Positions 21,994-33,819 of a stretch of 64,000 bases of DNA are shown here, one piece after another (the stretch's first letter is position 1; every line of letters begins with the position of its first letter). The stretch is taken from positions 576,001-640,000 of the forward strand of contig NC_041782.1 in the NCBI RefSeq assembly GCF_900090045.1, in the 5' to 3' direction. Origin of the DNA: Plasmodium malariae. Taxonomy: Eukaryota > Apicomplexa > Aconoidasida > Haemosporida > Plasmodiidae. A model generated the notes under the pieces. The model had not been told where the DNA came from and made no database searches. It saw only the letters and a list, made by a program, of their open reading frames with translations. The position numbers and the translations under genes are program-made.

Positions 21994-23046
21994 CGCAATC
22001 GGGCGAGTATGGCTATATCATAGCCCTTTATTTTTCTAAGGAAAAGATTAGTTTATTCCCCCACGCAACTATTCTCATAAAATTTTTTAAATGACAGTAA
22101 TTCTGAGATGCTTAGGGAGAAAACAAACTAGCCAGTTCAAGTAGCTAAGCAATGCAAAATTGTAAATTAAATAAATGCACAGTAAAAGAAATAGAAAAGA
22201 AAAACAACAAAAGGAATAATACAACAAAAATTTAATTCATATGAACAAACTATTTCAATAACTCCAGATAACTTAACAAAAAAAAGGAATCCAAACACGG
22301 AAAGCAATTTGTATCCGTACAAATTCTCTTTCTCATTCTTTCAAAAATTTTTTATAGCAAGTTATGACGCATTTATTCGTATATACATTATGTTCTTTGT
22401 ATATTATAAATTTAATTTATTATTTTTTACTTATGCTTTTATTTTTTTACATTAATACTTTATTATATCTTTCATCATTAATACTTCATTTTATTTTTTA
22501 TCTTTAATATACTATATTTTTTTTTTATCTTTTTTTAATTATTTTTTAATTTTTTTTTTTATTTTTTTTTTGCCCTATTTTACTATTTTACTTTCATCTT
22601 AATGCTTTTCTCATCTAGTATTTTTATAAGCACAAATTTATGGCTTTCTTTCTTTTTTTTTTCTTTTTCTTTTCTTTTTCTTTTCTTTTTCTTTCTTTTT
22701 TTATTTTTTTCCTTTTCCTTTTTCTCCCTTTTATTTCGAATGCTTACATTATTCCATATAATATGCGTTCACAGTTGTACGCCCTTAATTAATTTTATTT
22801 TATATTTTCTCCTGTTCATTTTTAATTTGTCATCCCTTTTTATACTTGACAATTTTTCCTTATTTTATTTTAGTTCATATTTAAAACTATGATGTAGTTA
22901 AGTGCTAAGCTTGAGTTAGGTAAAATGATTATTTCCCATGTTTTTCATTTTCCTTTCACGTGGTACATCCCATTGTAACTTAAAAGCAAATATAAGCTTG
23001 TACATGGTATTATGTACATATATATGTACATATCTATATCTATCTA

Positions 23047-23091
<45 letters not shown>

Positions 23092-23262
23092 TACATGTGA
23101 AAATAGGCCCGCGCTTTTGTACATGTTCGTATGTATATGTATTATTTACGTATGTTTCAGGCTTGTTTATAATGGCATATATAGAAAGGTCTACACTTTC
23201 AACATACAGATAAAACATAATTTTCGTTTTATTTAAAAATTAAAACTAAGGAATTTTTACAT
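21836..23262. other. Spacer 5' of the J-protein gene
   Basis: Holds (TA)n at 21967-21992 and 23050-23090 and a T/C-rich stretch 22480-22720. Likely 5' UTR/promoter of the J-protein gene and 3' flank of the small upstream gene. No coding exon recognised. Confidence 0.7.
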
Positions 23263-24035
23263 TTAATCCTTTTGAGGAACATTAGGACTTATAACAAATA
23301 ATTTCATGTAGCATATTGTAGTCCATTCAACCAAAAATATAACATATAATGAAGCTGGAAAGAAGCAAGGTAAAGCAAAATGAAATAAATGAACTGGGTC
23401 AATCTTAAGCAATAATGAGTAACAATTCGTCAAATTGAGTAGTACTATGGTACATTGAGTTATAATGTACAATTTGTCGAAGTGATATACAGCGAGGTGC
23501 TAAATAGGCGCAGACAATTTTAATGGGGAAAAAAAAATAAATAAATAAATAAATAAAAGTAATATTAATAAAGTGAAAAGAAATAAAATCAAATCAGATG
23601 AAATAAAATAAATTTGAAATAACATAAAGTATGGATAAAAAATAATAAAAAGTGTAAATAAAAAACATTAAGGCATATATAAAAAAAATAAGGTGTAAAT
23701 AATAAGGTGTAAATAATAAGGTGTAAATAATAAGGTGTAAATAATAAGGTATAAATAATAAGGTATAAATAATAAGGTATAAATAATAAGGTATAAATAA
23801 TAAGGTATAATAATAAGGTGTAAATAATAAGGTATAAATAATAAGGTGTAAATAATAAGGTATAAATAATAAGGTATAAATAATAAGGTATAAATAATAA
23901 GGTGTAAATAATAAGGTATAAATAATAAGGTATAAATAATAAGGTATAAATAATAAGGTATAAATAATAAGGTGTAAATAATAAGGTGTAAATAATAAGG
24001 TATAAATAATAAGGTACGAATAAAAAATGGGCCAT
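23263..24035 (-). CDS. Small spliced membrane protein, possibly PIG-Y (GPI-GnT subunit)
   Basis: The well-supported part is the last exon 23499-23263, preceded by tatttag and open for 78 codons. It encodes two hydrophobic segments; the second reads FALPCFFPASLYVIFLVEW then TTICYMKLF. The pattern LLP..P..YVFF..W....KLF is the signature of PIG-Y, the tiny subunit of the enzyme that starts GPI-anchor synthesis in the ER; the match is by eye and only suggestive. A fitting first exon is 24035-24018 (ATG plus AHFLF, donor GTACCT, phase 0), giving 84 aa, close to PIG-Y size (71 aa in man). The donor is weak and the 518-bp intron is almost wholly a 13-bp tandem repeat, so the 5' end is uncertain. Confidence 0.5.
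23695..24015. repeat. 13-bp tandem repeat ATAAGGTATAAAT
   Basis: About two dozen copies alternating between TATAAAT and TGTAAAT endings. Three minus-strand phantom frames result (Leu-Phe-Ile-Pro-Tyr-Tyr periodicity). It probably lies inside the intron of the small gene above. Confidence 0.92.
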
Positions 24036-24126
24036 TACATGGTCGCATTTTGCACGCTGTTCGTCCAGTACTTGCGTGCTGACGCCCCCCGTTACTACCT
24101 CCTTTGCTTCGTAACAATATGACTTA

Positions 24127-26626
24127 TCAGTAATGAGCTGCTTTTCTTAAAAGCATTTTTTTGTTAGCCAGTGCATGAGTTATTATTGAAGGGTTCGCAT
24201 CAAATGTCAAATCGTCCTCAATAATCTCGTAAAATTTTCTTTGAAATGAAACTAAGGAGCTATATTTTTTTAAAGATAAGTTATCTGTTGAAAAGTTAAG
24301 GAGCACCCGCATTTCAGCGAACAGATAACTTAAGACCGATCCAGCATAGCAACATGAAAAATGGTACGGAAAACTAGTTGAATGTATAGAATAGTGAGAA
24401 GAAAAACTATACGGAAAATACTTTTCAACGGTACTGTAAAATTTGTCCAAGGAATGGTCATAACTATTTTCATGATATGTATGCATCCCATATTTATCAC
24501 TATCTCTATGTGAATTACAATTTTTGCTGCGTGTTCCCCGTATGCTGCGTATTACCACTTCTGCACAGCTTACCATACCTTGATGACCCTCAAAAAACGC
24601 ATACGGGTCGAGATTATGAATTGCGTAGTCAAGCATCGACTGGGAAAATATATTGGCCAGTCGTGAGTAATCAAATTTCATCGTTTTAAAAAGGTACTCA
24701 TTGATCTTAGAATTGTCATTTATATTATTTGATAAATTGTACATAATATTATAATTATTAGCAACGTGTTCATTAATATGAGAAAACAATTCAGCATAAT
24801 CTAATGGCATATTTGACATCCTGTACATATTATATTTAGTAGATAAAAATAATAAATGATATGCATGACCAAATTCATGAAATAATGTTAAAATTTCGGA
24901 ACAACTAAATAGCTTCTTTTCGATCGGTACACTACTGAGAAATCTATAATCAATTAGTACATGACCAGCACATATTAAACATGTATTTGGTAAAGAATCT
25001 ATTAACGGAATTCTAAAATAATCCATAAAACTGATGTCCTTATAAGGCATTATATATATATACCCTAATAAATTACTTCCACTCTTGTCTTGTTCTCTTC
25101 TTGTATTATCTAACAAGTTCTTACCATTCATAATATTACTATTCATAATTTTCTCATTCCGCTTCTTTTTTATTTTATAGATATGACTATTCTTTCCCCA
25201 TCTCTCTTGACCTGCCTCTTGTTTCACCTCCTCATATGCAAAATTGTAAATTTTTGAAACAATAATAAGAAAATTTTTCAAAACATGTGCATGTGGAAAA
25301 TATGTATTTATTAAATATTCATCTGACTTGTTCAGAATTTTATTATAGTAATAATTCCAGTCATATATGGCTAACTTGACACAACTATCCTTTTTATCAT
25401 CAATGTTAACCTGCATGTTGGTACTTTTTTCTAGATTAATTGTCTTTTCCATACTACATTTTACTGTATCATACTCTTTGTCTATTTTCATCTTTACTAA
25501 TGCAAGAAAGTCATTTACTTTATCATAATTATTCTTTTCACTAGTAAAGTGTGATATGGAATAATGTGCCCAATTTTTATACCCCATTTTAGTAGCTATG
25601 TCATATCTTTTTTTTAATATATTTATTACATCTTTATTTAAATTTTTGTTTTCAAACGGAATGTTAAGCAAGTAAAGGACTTGCTTTCTCAAACTGGATT
25701 TATGTAAACCGTTCAAAATATACTCATAATTATGTTTGCTTATAGGTATTTTAAGTTTCTTCTTGTTAAAGAAACATTCGTGCTTCTTCTTCCACTCCTC
25801 ATCGATGTTTATTTCATCCTTGTCTATTATCAAGTGTCTGGGTAAAAAGGATCGAACAAAAAAATATAAAATAAAAATAAATAAATAATAATAAAAGGAA
25901 AAGGAAAAGGAAAAAAAGGTCCAGTATAAGCACACTGAACGCTCTTGTCCATTTGTCAGACTAAAAATTATTCGCCCTTTGTTTTGTTTTGTTTTTCCCT
26001 AACTAATGTACATATGCATATACTTATACACATACGTATACATCGGTATATGTACACATATATGCACCCATGCATATTCACACGTTCATGCGTTTCCTCC
26101 CTTACCTTATCCTGACGCTGTTGATTTTATTGAGATAACTGGAGCAGGCTATATTCAAGTCTGCCACTAAACTACCGAGCGACTTTTCGCTTCTTATGTA
26201 TATACTATACGGAATGAGTTTCTTATCTATATCCTCAATTTTTATTTTTTCAATACTTCTAGCAATGGTCTCCTCCACATATTCCAGAATTTTTCTTTTG
26301 AAAAAATTATTATTTTTTTTTTTTAATTTTGCACTTGTAATTAAAAAGCAGTACAGATTGAAGCATTTCTCCGTTATTCGTTTCCTACTTTGCTTATCAC
26401 AAACAAGCAGCTTATTTCTTATGTTTACAAGTTTGTTTATTTCATTTGAAATAAAGTAAAAGTTTGTTATACTTGTGTCTATTGGATGATTAATTATTTT
26501 CGAATTCTCTACATATTTTATGACTTGTTCATTTAATTTTTTTTTTTCTGCCCAACAAAAAAACGTTGTTATTTTGGAAAAAATAAAAAATATACTTTTA
26601 TTTATCAAAAAATTCATATTTTTCAT
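24127..26626 (-). CDS. M3-family zinc metallopeptidase (mitochondrial intermediate peptidase-like), 2 exons, 743 aa
   Basis: Zinc peptidase of the thimet oligopeptidase/MIP family, which trims octapeptides from imported mitochondrial proteins or degrades short peptides. Seen: the HEFGH zinc motif in CSEILTLFHEFGHAYHLLF (about residue 493) and the third-ligand region DYAELFSHINEHVANN. Exon 1 26626-26106 encodes the helical N-terminal part and ends at the consensus donor AG|GTAAGG. Exon 2 starts at 25837 after tttacccag; the split codon AG|A restores Arg, giving ...SVRIRHLIIDKDEIN. Length suits MIP (about 710 aa). The Phe/Tyr-rich sequence 25838-25935, open in the exon 2 frame, is intron, not an N-terminal membrane anchor. 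The first residues (MKNMNFLINKSIFFIFSKIT) could be a mitochondrial leader. Confidence 0.93.
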
Positions 26627-26920
26627 TTTCTCATTTTTATGTTTCTTTAAACCGTCTTTATTTTACATATGGTCAACAGACCCACTGCCGTGCTTACACT
26701 TACGTAATCATAAGAAATGACTTTTGGTACGAGAGAAAGTGAGTGGGAGGAAGAAAAAACGTTTTAAAGGGGCATATAAGGATATAAATCATCATTTGTA
26801 CCAATTGTAGCCCATTTATGTTATATCGATTACATCTTATAGCGCCGCATTACATTGTATTACGTTTCACTACTTTATGTTTTGCTATTTTTTATACAAA
26901 AAAAGGAAGATAAAAAAAAA

Positions 26921-26980
<60 letters not shown>

Positions 26981-27224
26981 AGCTAGCTATTTTTTCTTTT
27001 TTTTTTTCACACGAGTTAGGTGTCATCCACCTTTACGACATATTTAAAATAATAAAAAATAATATAGTGAAGGTAAATTCAGAATATAATTTACATTTTT
27101 TTAATTTTCAAATATTGCATATTATAATGGAAAAATATCAATTACCTTGTTTCATCTTTTGAAAAATTAAGCTCACCGAAGGAAAAAAAAAAAAAAAAAA
27201 AAATTGATAAAGAGAATAAAGCAA
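26627..27224. other. Upstream flank of the M3 peptidase gene
   Basis: Contains (TA)n 26920-26978 and poly-A 27183-27203. Coding-like minus fragments near 27172-27144 (AAT TTT TCA AAA GAT GAA, then donor GTAATT) and near 27028-26983 hint at further small exons, but I could not build a gene from them. Confidence 0.5.
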
Positions 27225-27422
27225 TTACATTTTGAGTACAATTTTTATTCTGTTCGCATGCAACACTAAGTTCACAATGACAGGGAGTAACCGAAACTTG
27301 TGGAGATTTTTAAAATAATGTACACTACCTTTAAAGGGAATTCTCACTAACAGCGGATAATATTAGATCTTTTAAGATTATATCAGATAATATTAGAGAA
27401 TATTGGAGTATATACAATTCAT
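27225..27422 (-). CDS. Candidate two-exon micro-gene, 42 aa
   Basis: A minus-strand stretch of 40 codons (27346-27225) is open and protein-like: RIPFKGSVHYFKNLHKFRLL, then a hydrophobic basic end with stop TAA. It starts after gctgttag and needs one leading base. The nearest exon that supplies it is ATGAATT at 27422-27416 with donor GTATAT, giving an N terminus MNLRIPF. The product is very basic and short, like some organellar ribosomal proteins, but no family was recognised. A longer 5' part is possible: the frame ending at the GTAAAA donor near 27671 also supplies phase 1. Confidence 0.4.
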
Positions 27423-28479
27423 TGTATTTCCATTTTTATTTTCATTTTATTTTCCATTTCCTTTAAGATGGTACTTGTAGGAGCTCTTTAAACACCCCCA
27501 CATACATATGTATGTGCATATATATATATATATATATATATACCTGTACATGTACATGCACCTTCCCATTTGAACGCAGGGAAAAAAGGGAATCATACTA
27601 ATGAAAAAATAAATTATCAATTTATTTTTTATGAACAAAGGAATACCTACCATAAAGCTCAATTTTTACCCTTTTCAACGACAAATGTTAAAGTTGTTGT
27701 AGCGTTGTTGTTAATATGTATGTTCACATAAGTATATATGTACTTATTTATATAAGCACATATGCATGTATACACCTTTTTACCACTTATGCTAATCAAT
27801 TTTTCCCCCCTGTCTGCTTAATGCAAAAGTGCGTAGTTAATACATGTCAACATACATAAACACATGCTGCACATCTTTCTATATTTCCCACTTATGTACC
27901 ATACCTCTATGCAGTTTCAACTAATTTAATATGGTTTAATGACAAATGTGCATAATACGAAACTGTTAAAATTATAAAATGATAAAGAGCACATTTACAA
28001 GCAGAAATGCTCATTGCTACATCCACGAAGCGAGGGATTATAAAATGCAACATGCATATACATGTGTGTATATATCTATATATAGGTATATATTTATGTG
28101 TACAGATGTATGTACGAACATTTGTATATGTAGTCACATATGCATGTACACTCGAGTAACTGCTTATCCGTTTTCACTACCAAGGATGTACCTGTTAATA
28201 ATATAACTTCCAATCTGCACTTATGTATTTTATTTATTTTTATTTTTTTTTTCTATTTGCTCCTTTTCGAAGCGGTTCAGGTTTCCCATGATACATACAA
28301 ATACAAATATATATACACACATGTACATACACTAATATATCTTTTTATATGTATATGTATGTACTGATGTGTGCCTTTTCCCACTTCTTCAAATTTATTA
28401 TCACCCAAGTAGTTTTTTTCTTTTTTTATTTTTTTTAAATATATTTTTACGCAACCATGTAAAACTTTCGCTTTCAAAA

Positions 28480-28755
28480 TTTATTTTATTTTTACTAATT
28501 CATTTTATTTTTACTTATTCATTTTATCTTTACTAATTCGTTTTATTTTTACTTATTCTTTTTATTTTTACTAATTCGTTTTATTTTTACTAATTCATTT
28601 TATTTTTACTTATTCATTTTATCTTTACTAATTCGTTTTATTTTTACTTATTCATTTTATTTTTACTAATTCGTTTTATTTTTACTAATTCGTTTTATTT
28701 TTATTTATTCATTTTATTTTTACTTATTCGTTTCATTTTTACTTATTCGTTTTAT
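28480..28755. repeat. 18-bp tandem repeat TTTTATTTTTACTTATTC
   Basis: About 15 degenerate copies differing mainly at TTATTC/TAATTC and CATTT/CGTTT. No coding frame. Confidence 0.88.
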
Positions 28756-29489
28756 TTATTAATTTTTTTTTTTTATTCTTTATATGGAAGTATATTAACC
28801 CAGGAACATCTGTTACGTTTTGTTCTATTTATGCACAAAATTGCATAAAGAGTCTTTCTGATTATTACTATTTCTTCCTGTTTTACAGATTATTATTATT
28901 AATAGTAGTAGAAGTAGTAGTAGTAGTAGTAGTGGTAGTGGTAGCAGTATTATTCTATTTTATTTTTTATTTGAAAAGCTAGAGATATATAATTGTTTAC
29001 AATGTTTTTACCTTATTTTTAAGACGATAATTAACAGTATGTTTCACTTTGTTTCATTTCGTTTTATTTTATTTTTTCTTTTGGTATAGAAAATTATATA
29101 AAAAAAAGTAAAACGCATGTATATACTTTGTACTATTATATGGGAAAAATAGCAAAGAGTAAGGAGTGTTTAATATTGAATAAGGCAAAAAATTATTAAA
29201 GTGAAAATAGGTAAGAAGTAAAAAGGGGTAGTACAAAAAAGATAAACTAAAAAAAAAAAAAAAAAAATTAAAATTAAAACTAAAACTAAAACTAAAATTA
29301 AAACTAAAACTAAAACTAAAACTGAAATTATTTTATTTGTAACTAGTTTTATAATAATGCAGCAAAGGAGAAGAAATAAAAAAAAAAAAAAAAAAAAAAT
29401 TGTCTGAAATAACGTGATACAACTGGGAAAGGGAATTAATAAGTGGCAGTAAAAATACTGGGGCATGGCCAAAAAAAGGAAAAAAAAAT

Positions 29490-29700
29490 TAAAATCAAAA
29501 TTAAGATAAATTAAATTGAAGTTAAATTAAGTTGAATTTAAATTAAGTTGAATTTAAATTAAGTTGAAGTTAAATTAAGTTGAAGTTAAATTAAGTTGAA
29601 GTTAAATTGAATTGAAGTTAAATTAAGTTGAAGTTAAATTAAATTGAAGTTAAATTAAATTGAAGATAAATTAAATTGAAGTCAAGTTCACGTTAAAGTC
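29490..29700. repeat. 15-16 bp tandem repeat GTTAAATTAAGTTGAA
   Basis: About a dozen copies of an A/T/G-only unit lacking C on the plus strand. Confidence 0.85.
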
Positions 29701-30914
29701 AAGTGAAAATTGAGGATGAGGGTGAAATGAACAGCGATAAGGCGTACAAAGAAAAAAAAAATCGTCCAAGTATACATATATGTATACATATATATATGTG
29801 TGTACTACGTAGAACGTGCACTTCTGTACGTGCACACAAAAGGACACACATCCGTACACCTTTTTCGAACTGGCTTTTACCACTTCACTTAGACACTACT
29901 GCTTGAATGATTCATTGCGACAGAGAAAACACTTTTTTTTTGTGTATTATAAAAAAAAAAAAAAATTTTTTTTTTTTTTTTTTTTCAGTGCGTTATAGTA
30001 TGTTACCTCACCTTTATCCCGTCAATACAACCACTGTAATTATCAGTACTTTATATGTAACTACGCTCTGTATATCAAATGTGCACACCTATGTTTTGTG
30101 TTTATTTAATTTGAAAAAGGAAAATATTTTACCAGTCTACTGTTACTTTGGCAAAACGAAACACATTACATGAACAATTTTCGGCTAAACTTCTGGCCCA
30201 AATATTTGTTTAAGGCATCTTATGAAATTTTGTGTTTCCAAAGGAACAAAAAAAAAGCGAAGCAAAATAAAATTAATTTATCTAAGGAGATAAAATTTTT
30301 TTTTTTTTTTTTTTCTTTACGATAAAATAAAAAAAGGACAGCCGCCATCGAATTAAAATCGTGGACACAGAAGAGCGGCAAAGGTGAAGGGACAAAAAAA
30401 AAAAAAGAAAAAAAGAAATTATATTAAAAAAAAGTTAAATTAAATATATTAAATTGAATTGAATAAATTGAATTGAATAAATTGAATTGAATAAATTGAA
30501 TTGATTGAATAAATTAAATTTAGTTGGATAAATTAAATCGAATTGAATAAACTGAATAGAATATAATTGCCCAAATCGCAGTGCACTGGATAGAAATATA
30601 GCGGATTGGAGTGCATCTGATGATACTAAATTAAAAAAGTGAACAGAGGTGAGACAAATGAATTGACGGGGAGTATAAGTAAGCTTTATTTAATTAACCT
30701 AGAACGTTCTTCAGAGTTTCATTTGGTTATAGCCTCAAAGGCGTAGAGCTTCACCGTATCGTCATTACCATTACCAATACAATAGCAATAACATTATCAA
30801 TACAATAACAACCGCAGTAGAAACAGTAACACCAACCGCAGTAGCAACAGCAGTAGCAATACATTTTCCATTATTTTATCTTATCTTTTTTTCCAACCCC
30901 TGTTTAAACTAATC

Positions 30915-31846
30915 ATGTCTAATAAGCCGCACTTGTCAGAATTTTATAATGTGTATAAAGACAGTAGAAATAAATGGGGATTTCCAATAAACAAATTAAA
31001 TTTGAACATAGATAATTATAAAACACGTAAAACAAAAATATTTCTTTATGTATTATGGAATACAGTATTATTTATATATTTACTAGAATTTTTTTTAAAT
31101 TTACTATTCGTTTTATATATACCTTATATAAATATAATCAGTAAAACCATTTTCTTTTTTTCCATTTTCGATTTAGCTATTGTTATTATATTAACATGTC
31201 AAGGAATATATGCTTATACTAATGATATATCATCATTATTAAAAAAGTCAGGCAAATTTTTTTTTATATTAAGTGTATGGTGTTTTTTGAAATTATTGTT
31301 GTATGTTATAATTACAATATTATCTTTTGCATTTATTTCAAATGAAAAAATGAACAGTTCATTATATTACTATGGAAGTAGAAGTATATATTTCAATTAT
31401 TTTATGGAAATAATAATAACTATAAATATTGTTAAGTCCGTTTTAACCCTTTTCACAGGTACAAAAGTGAGCAAACGTAAATATATTTTTATGCATCAGT
31501 CATAATTTTTGCCCTTCTTAAAAAATATACAACGTAGTGAATGATACATAGTAAATTCCATATCACATACAATATGGCATATATCAATTATACATTGTAT
31601 CGGGAAAGGAGCTATACACATTCTTTAGTAATTGTAACATTAAACCATTTAAATAATTTTCTTGTGACTAATTAATTTTTTTTTTTTTTAGGGCAAAAGG
31701 TTCAGTATATCTTTAGTTGTATAAGAACATGTACTATTTTAAAAACCAAAATTCGAAAAGATCTCGAAAAACAATCTTTCCTATTTGATTACGACTCCTA
31801 TGGCACATTTATGACTGACTTTCAAAGTGTAAAGAATTATGTTTAA
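30915..31846 (+). CDS. Four-helix membrane protein with cytosolic tail, 2 exons, 232 aa
   Basis: Unspliced, the frame ends at 31505, but a clean intron exists. Exon 1 30915-31458 ends CACAG|GTACAA; exon 2 31692-31846 starts after a poly-T tract (ttttttag). The joined codon GGG gives Gly, and the second exon is fully coding to TAA: GQKVQYIFSCIRTC, then a polar tail ending FQSVKNYV. Hydrophobic helices lie at about residues 40-65, 70-95, 108-135 and 150-175; the N terminus is short and polar with no signal peptide. I do not recognise the family; it looks like a conserved Plasmodium multi-pass membrane protein. The unspliced end (TKVSKRKYIFMHQS) is less likely. Confidence 0.85.
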
Positions 31847-33462
31847 AGGAAAAGTTCAGTACTCAGTTTGTTTTAAATTTTTGTATTCATTTAATTATTT
31901 ATTTTATTTTATTTTTTATGCCCTACGACCTATTTGCATTTCCATTTTAAAATTTGGCATTTTTTGATAAAATTGGGTTTTTTTTTTTTTAAATTTGACA
32001 ATTTTTCATTTCAAATTTTGACGATTTTCCGTTTTAATATTTGACATTTTCCGTTTTAATATTTGCCATTTTCCGTTTTAATATTTGCCATTTTCCGTTT
32101 TAATATTTGCCATTTTCCATTTTAAAATTTGACGATTTTCCGTTCTAACTTTAACCCCATTTTTATATCCACTTTTGTTATGCGCCCCCTTTGTACTGTC
32201 CATATGTGTTACGCCCCTTTTCCTGTCATTTGATCTTTTTTATTATTTTTTTATCATTTACGTTTATTTTTTTATCTTCATTTTTTCTTTTCTTTTTTTA
32301 TTTCATTTTTTTTTTTTTTTTTTTTGAATTTGCACTATTGTATACAAAATTTTTCATCCTTTCATGTCTTCAGTCATCCTTTTGTATAACCCAATTGCAA
32401 AAGTCCGAGTTGGTTATATTGTTTCTGCTTCGTGTGATAAAAATTGGCAGAATTGGATAAAATTTACTTTTTTATTTTTTTCAATTTTCTAAAATTTATG
32501 CTGTCGTGTTTTTGTTTGTTCGTAATTATTTTATTTCATTTTGTATTATTTTATATTACTTCCCATTGCTTTATTTCAGTTTGTTTTATTTTATATTGCT
32601 TCCCATTGCTTTATTTCAGTTTGTTTTATTTTATATTGCTTCCCATTGCTTTATTTTATTTTTTTTTATTCCTTTTTTTTTTTTTTGAGCTTTTTCCATT
32701 TTTTAATCTCTTCTATCGAGATCTGTGTACAGCTCTTCTGAGCAACGATATAATTTTCTATCTCCTATTTTTTTTCTTTTTTTTTTTTTTTTTACCTTAA
32801 GAATATTAAAAAATTTTACACAAATTTGTATGCACATTAATAAAATGACCATACTTTTTAAGCTTCCTTATTTCTTTATATATTTGTAACGCTAGTAAAA
32901 TAATTTGTAAAGTACGTGAGAAGAACAAAGTTTGGAGCAGGGGGTGGTAATTGTTAAAATTAAGGTGAAGTATGCATTCGCCTTACTGCATGAACATGTA
33001 CATGTACCATACGACGTGCAATAACTTTCATCCGAAAAAATATGAATTGAACAGAACTGTTCACTGCGTACATGTTCATGTCGACCACGTTACATACAAT
33101 GTAATGCGTAACTACTGTACAAGGTGTATTCCTCCCCAAAACTCCCCCAATTGAAATTAAGGAATACACAAAAAGGATATTACATTATACTCTAATATAT
33201 TACATATACATATATACAATTCTATATGTTGGTACACGTGGGTATATATGTTTGCACCCGTCCGGGAACAAATTAAAAGCATATTCTGTTTTGCCTCATA
33301 AAGAATTATCAAGGAATATTACTAGAACAAGTATGTTGTACGTAGTTACAATTATTGAGGAATCAGAAAGGGTCGTATGCAATAAAACTGCATACAAGCA
33401 CAATATCACACGTGCATAAACACGAGTAGAAACACATGTACATCCCCATGGTGTCTTACCAA
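31847..33462. other. Spacer with tandem repeats 3' of the membrane-protein gene
   Basis: Contains a 21-23 bp repeat CCGTTTTAATATTTGCCATTT (32030-32130), three copies of a 40-bp unit (32545-32655) and poly-T runs. Between 32960 and 33169 both strands are open for 60 codons or more without repeat bias; the minus frame from ATG MNMYAVNSS looks somewhat protein-like, but I cannot support a gene. Confidence 0.6.
32545..32655. repeat. 40-bp tandem repeat, about 3 copies
   Basis: Unit TTCAGTTTGTTTTATTTTAT followed by ATTGCTTCCCATTGCTTTAT, nearly perfect in the last two copies. Confidence 0.92.
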
Positions 33463-33819
33463 TTAAATCTTCCAGCAACTACTTATTATTGCTTCCATGT
33501 TTTGTTCCCCGATTTCATCTATCGTTACTCTCTTTCCATTTCTCACTTTAGCCAAAAAAGTAAGCAAAACCGTGCAAAGGGATAAAATTAACATAGGTTA
33601 GCACCGCTTAACCAGATAAGATTACCACAGGTTAGCACCTCTTAACGAGATAAAATTAACATAGGTTAGCACCGCTTAACCAGATAAGATTACCACAGGT
33701 TAGCACCGCTTAACCAGATAAGATTACCATAGGATAGCACCGCTCAACATTTGTGGTATATGAACTCTTACCATACCTTCTACCTGCCCCACTCCCAATC
33801 CCTCCTAAAATTATAAATT
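33463..33819 (-). CDS. 3' exons of a small spliced gene with a Gly-rich loop (5' end unresolved)
   Basis: Two exons fit by phase and splice sites. The first, 33819-33772 (or 33804-33772), follows a pyrimidine-rich tract ending atatag and ends TATG|GTAAGA. The second, 33545-33463, follows ctaaag and ends at TAA. Together they encode FIILGGIGSGAGRRYVRNGK, then RVTIDEIGEQNMEAIISSCW and KI. The Gly loop recalls a nucleotide-binding turn, but the fragment is too short to claim one. Phase requires one more base from an upstream exon. Candidates are the plus-one frame starting MPFEFLWCMPN (34291-34230, donor ATAC|GTACGT) or exons in 34150-33930 that read as coding (KPSIANVDRVNIEQTRN) but do not match in phase. 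No function assigned. Confidence 0.5.
33590..33748. repeat. 34-bp tandem repeat, about 4.5 copies
   Basis: Unit starting GGTTAGCACCGCTTAACC and ending AGATAAGATTACCACA, with starts at 33596, 33630, 33664, 33698 and 33732. It lies in the intron between the two exons of the small minus-strand gene. It is unusually GC-rich for this intergenic DNA. Confidence 0.95.

Larger units (their letters stand above)
27423..30914. other. Long spacer upstream of the membrane-protein gene
   Basis: Separates minus-strand genes from the plus-strand membrane-protein gene, so it should hold promoters in both directions. It carries many repeats: (TA)n 27515-27541, an 18-bp TTTTATTTTTACTTATTC family (28480-28755), (GTA)n near 28905-28945, ACTAAA units (29275-29325), a 15-16 bp GTTAAATTAAGTTGAA family (29490-29700) and AATTGAATTGAATAA units (30440-30560). 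A possible short minus ORF near 28053-27907 is listed as a finding. Confidence 0.6.

Noticed and set aside
23589..24117. Long Leu-Ile-Tyr-Thr-rich ORFs (LLFIPYYLYLIIY)
   Set aside because: Pure translation of the 13-bp repeat in three frames; treated as intron or spacer.
25838..25935. Hydrophobic N terminus (CLYWTFFSFSFSFYYYLFIF) of the M3 peptidase
   Set aside because: This is the intron's poly-T side read through; the acceptor tttacccag and the phase-matched first exon explain the true N terminus.
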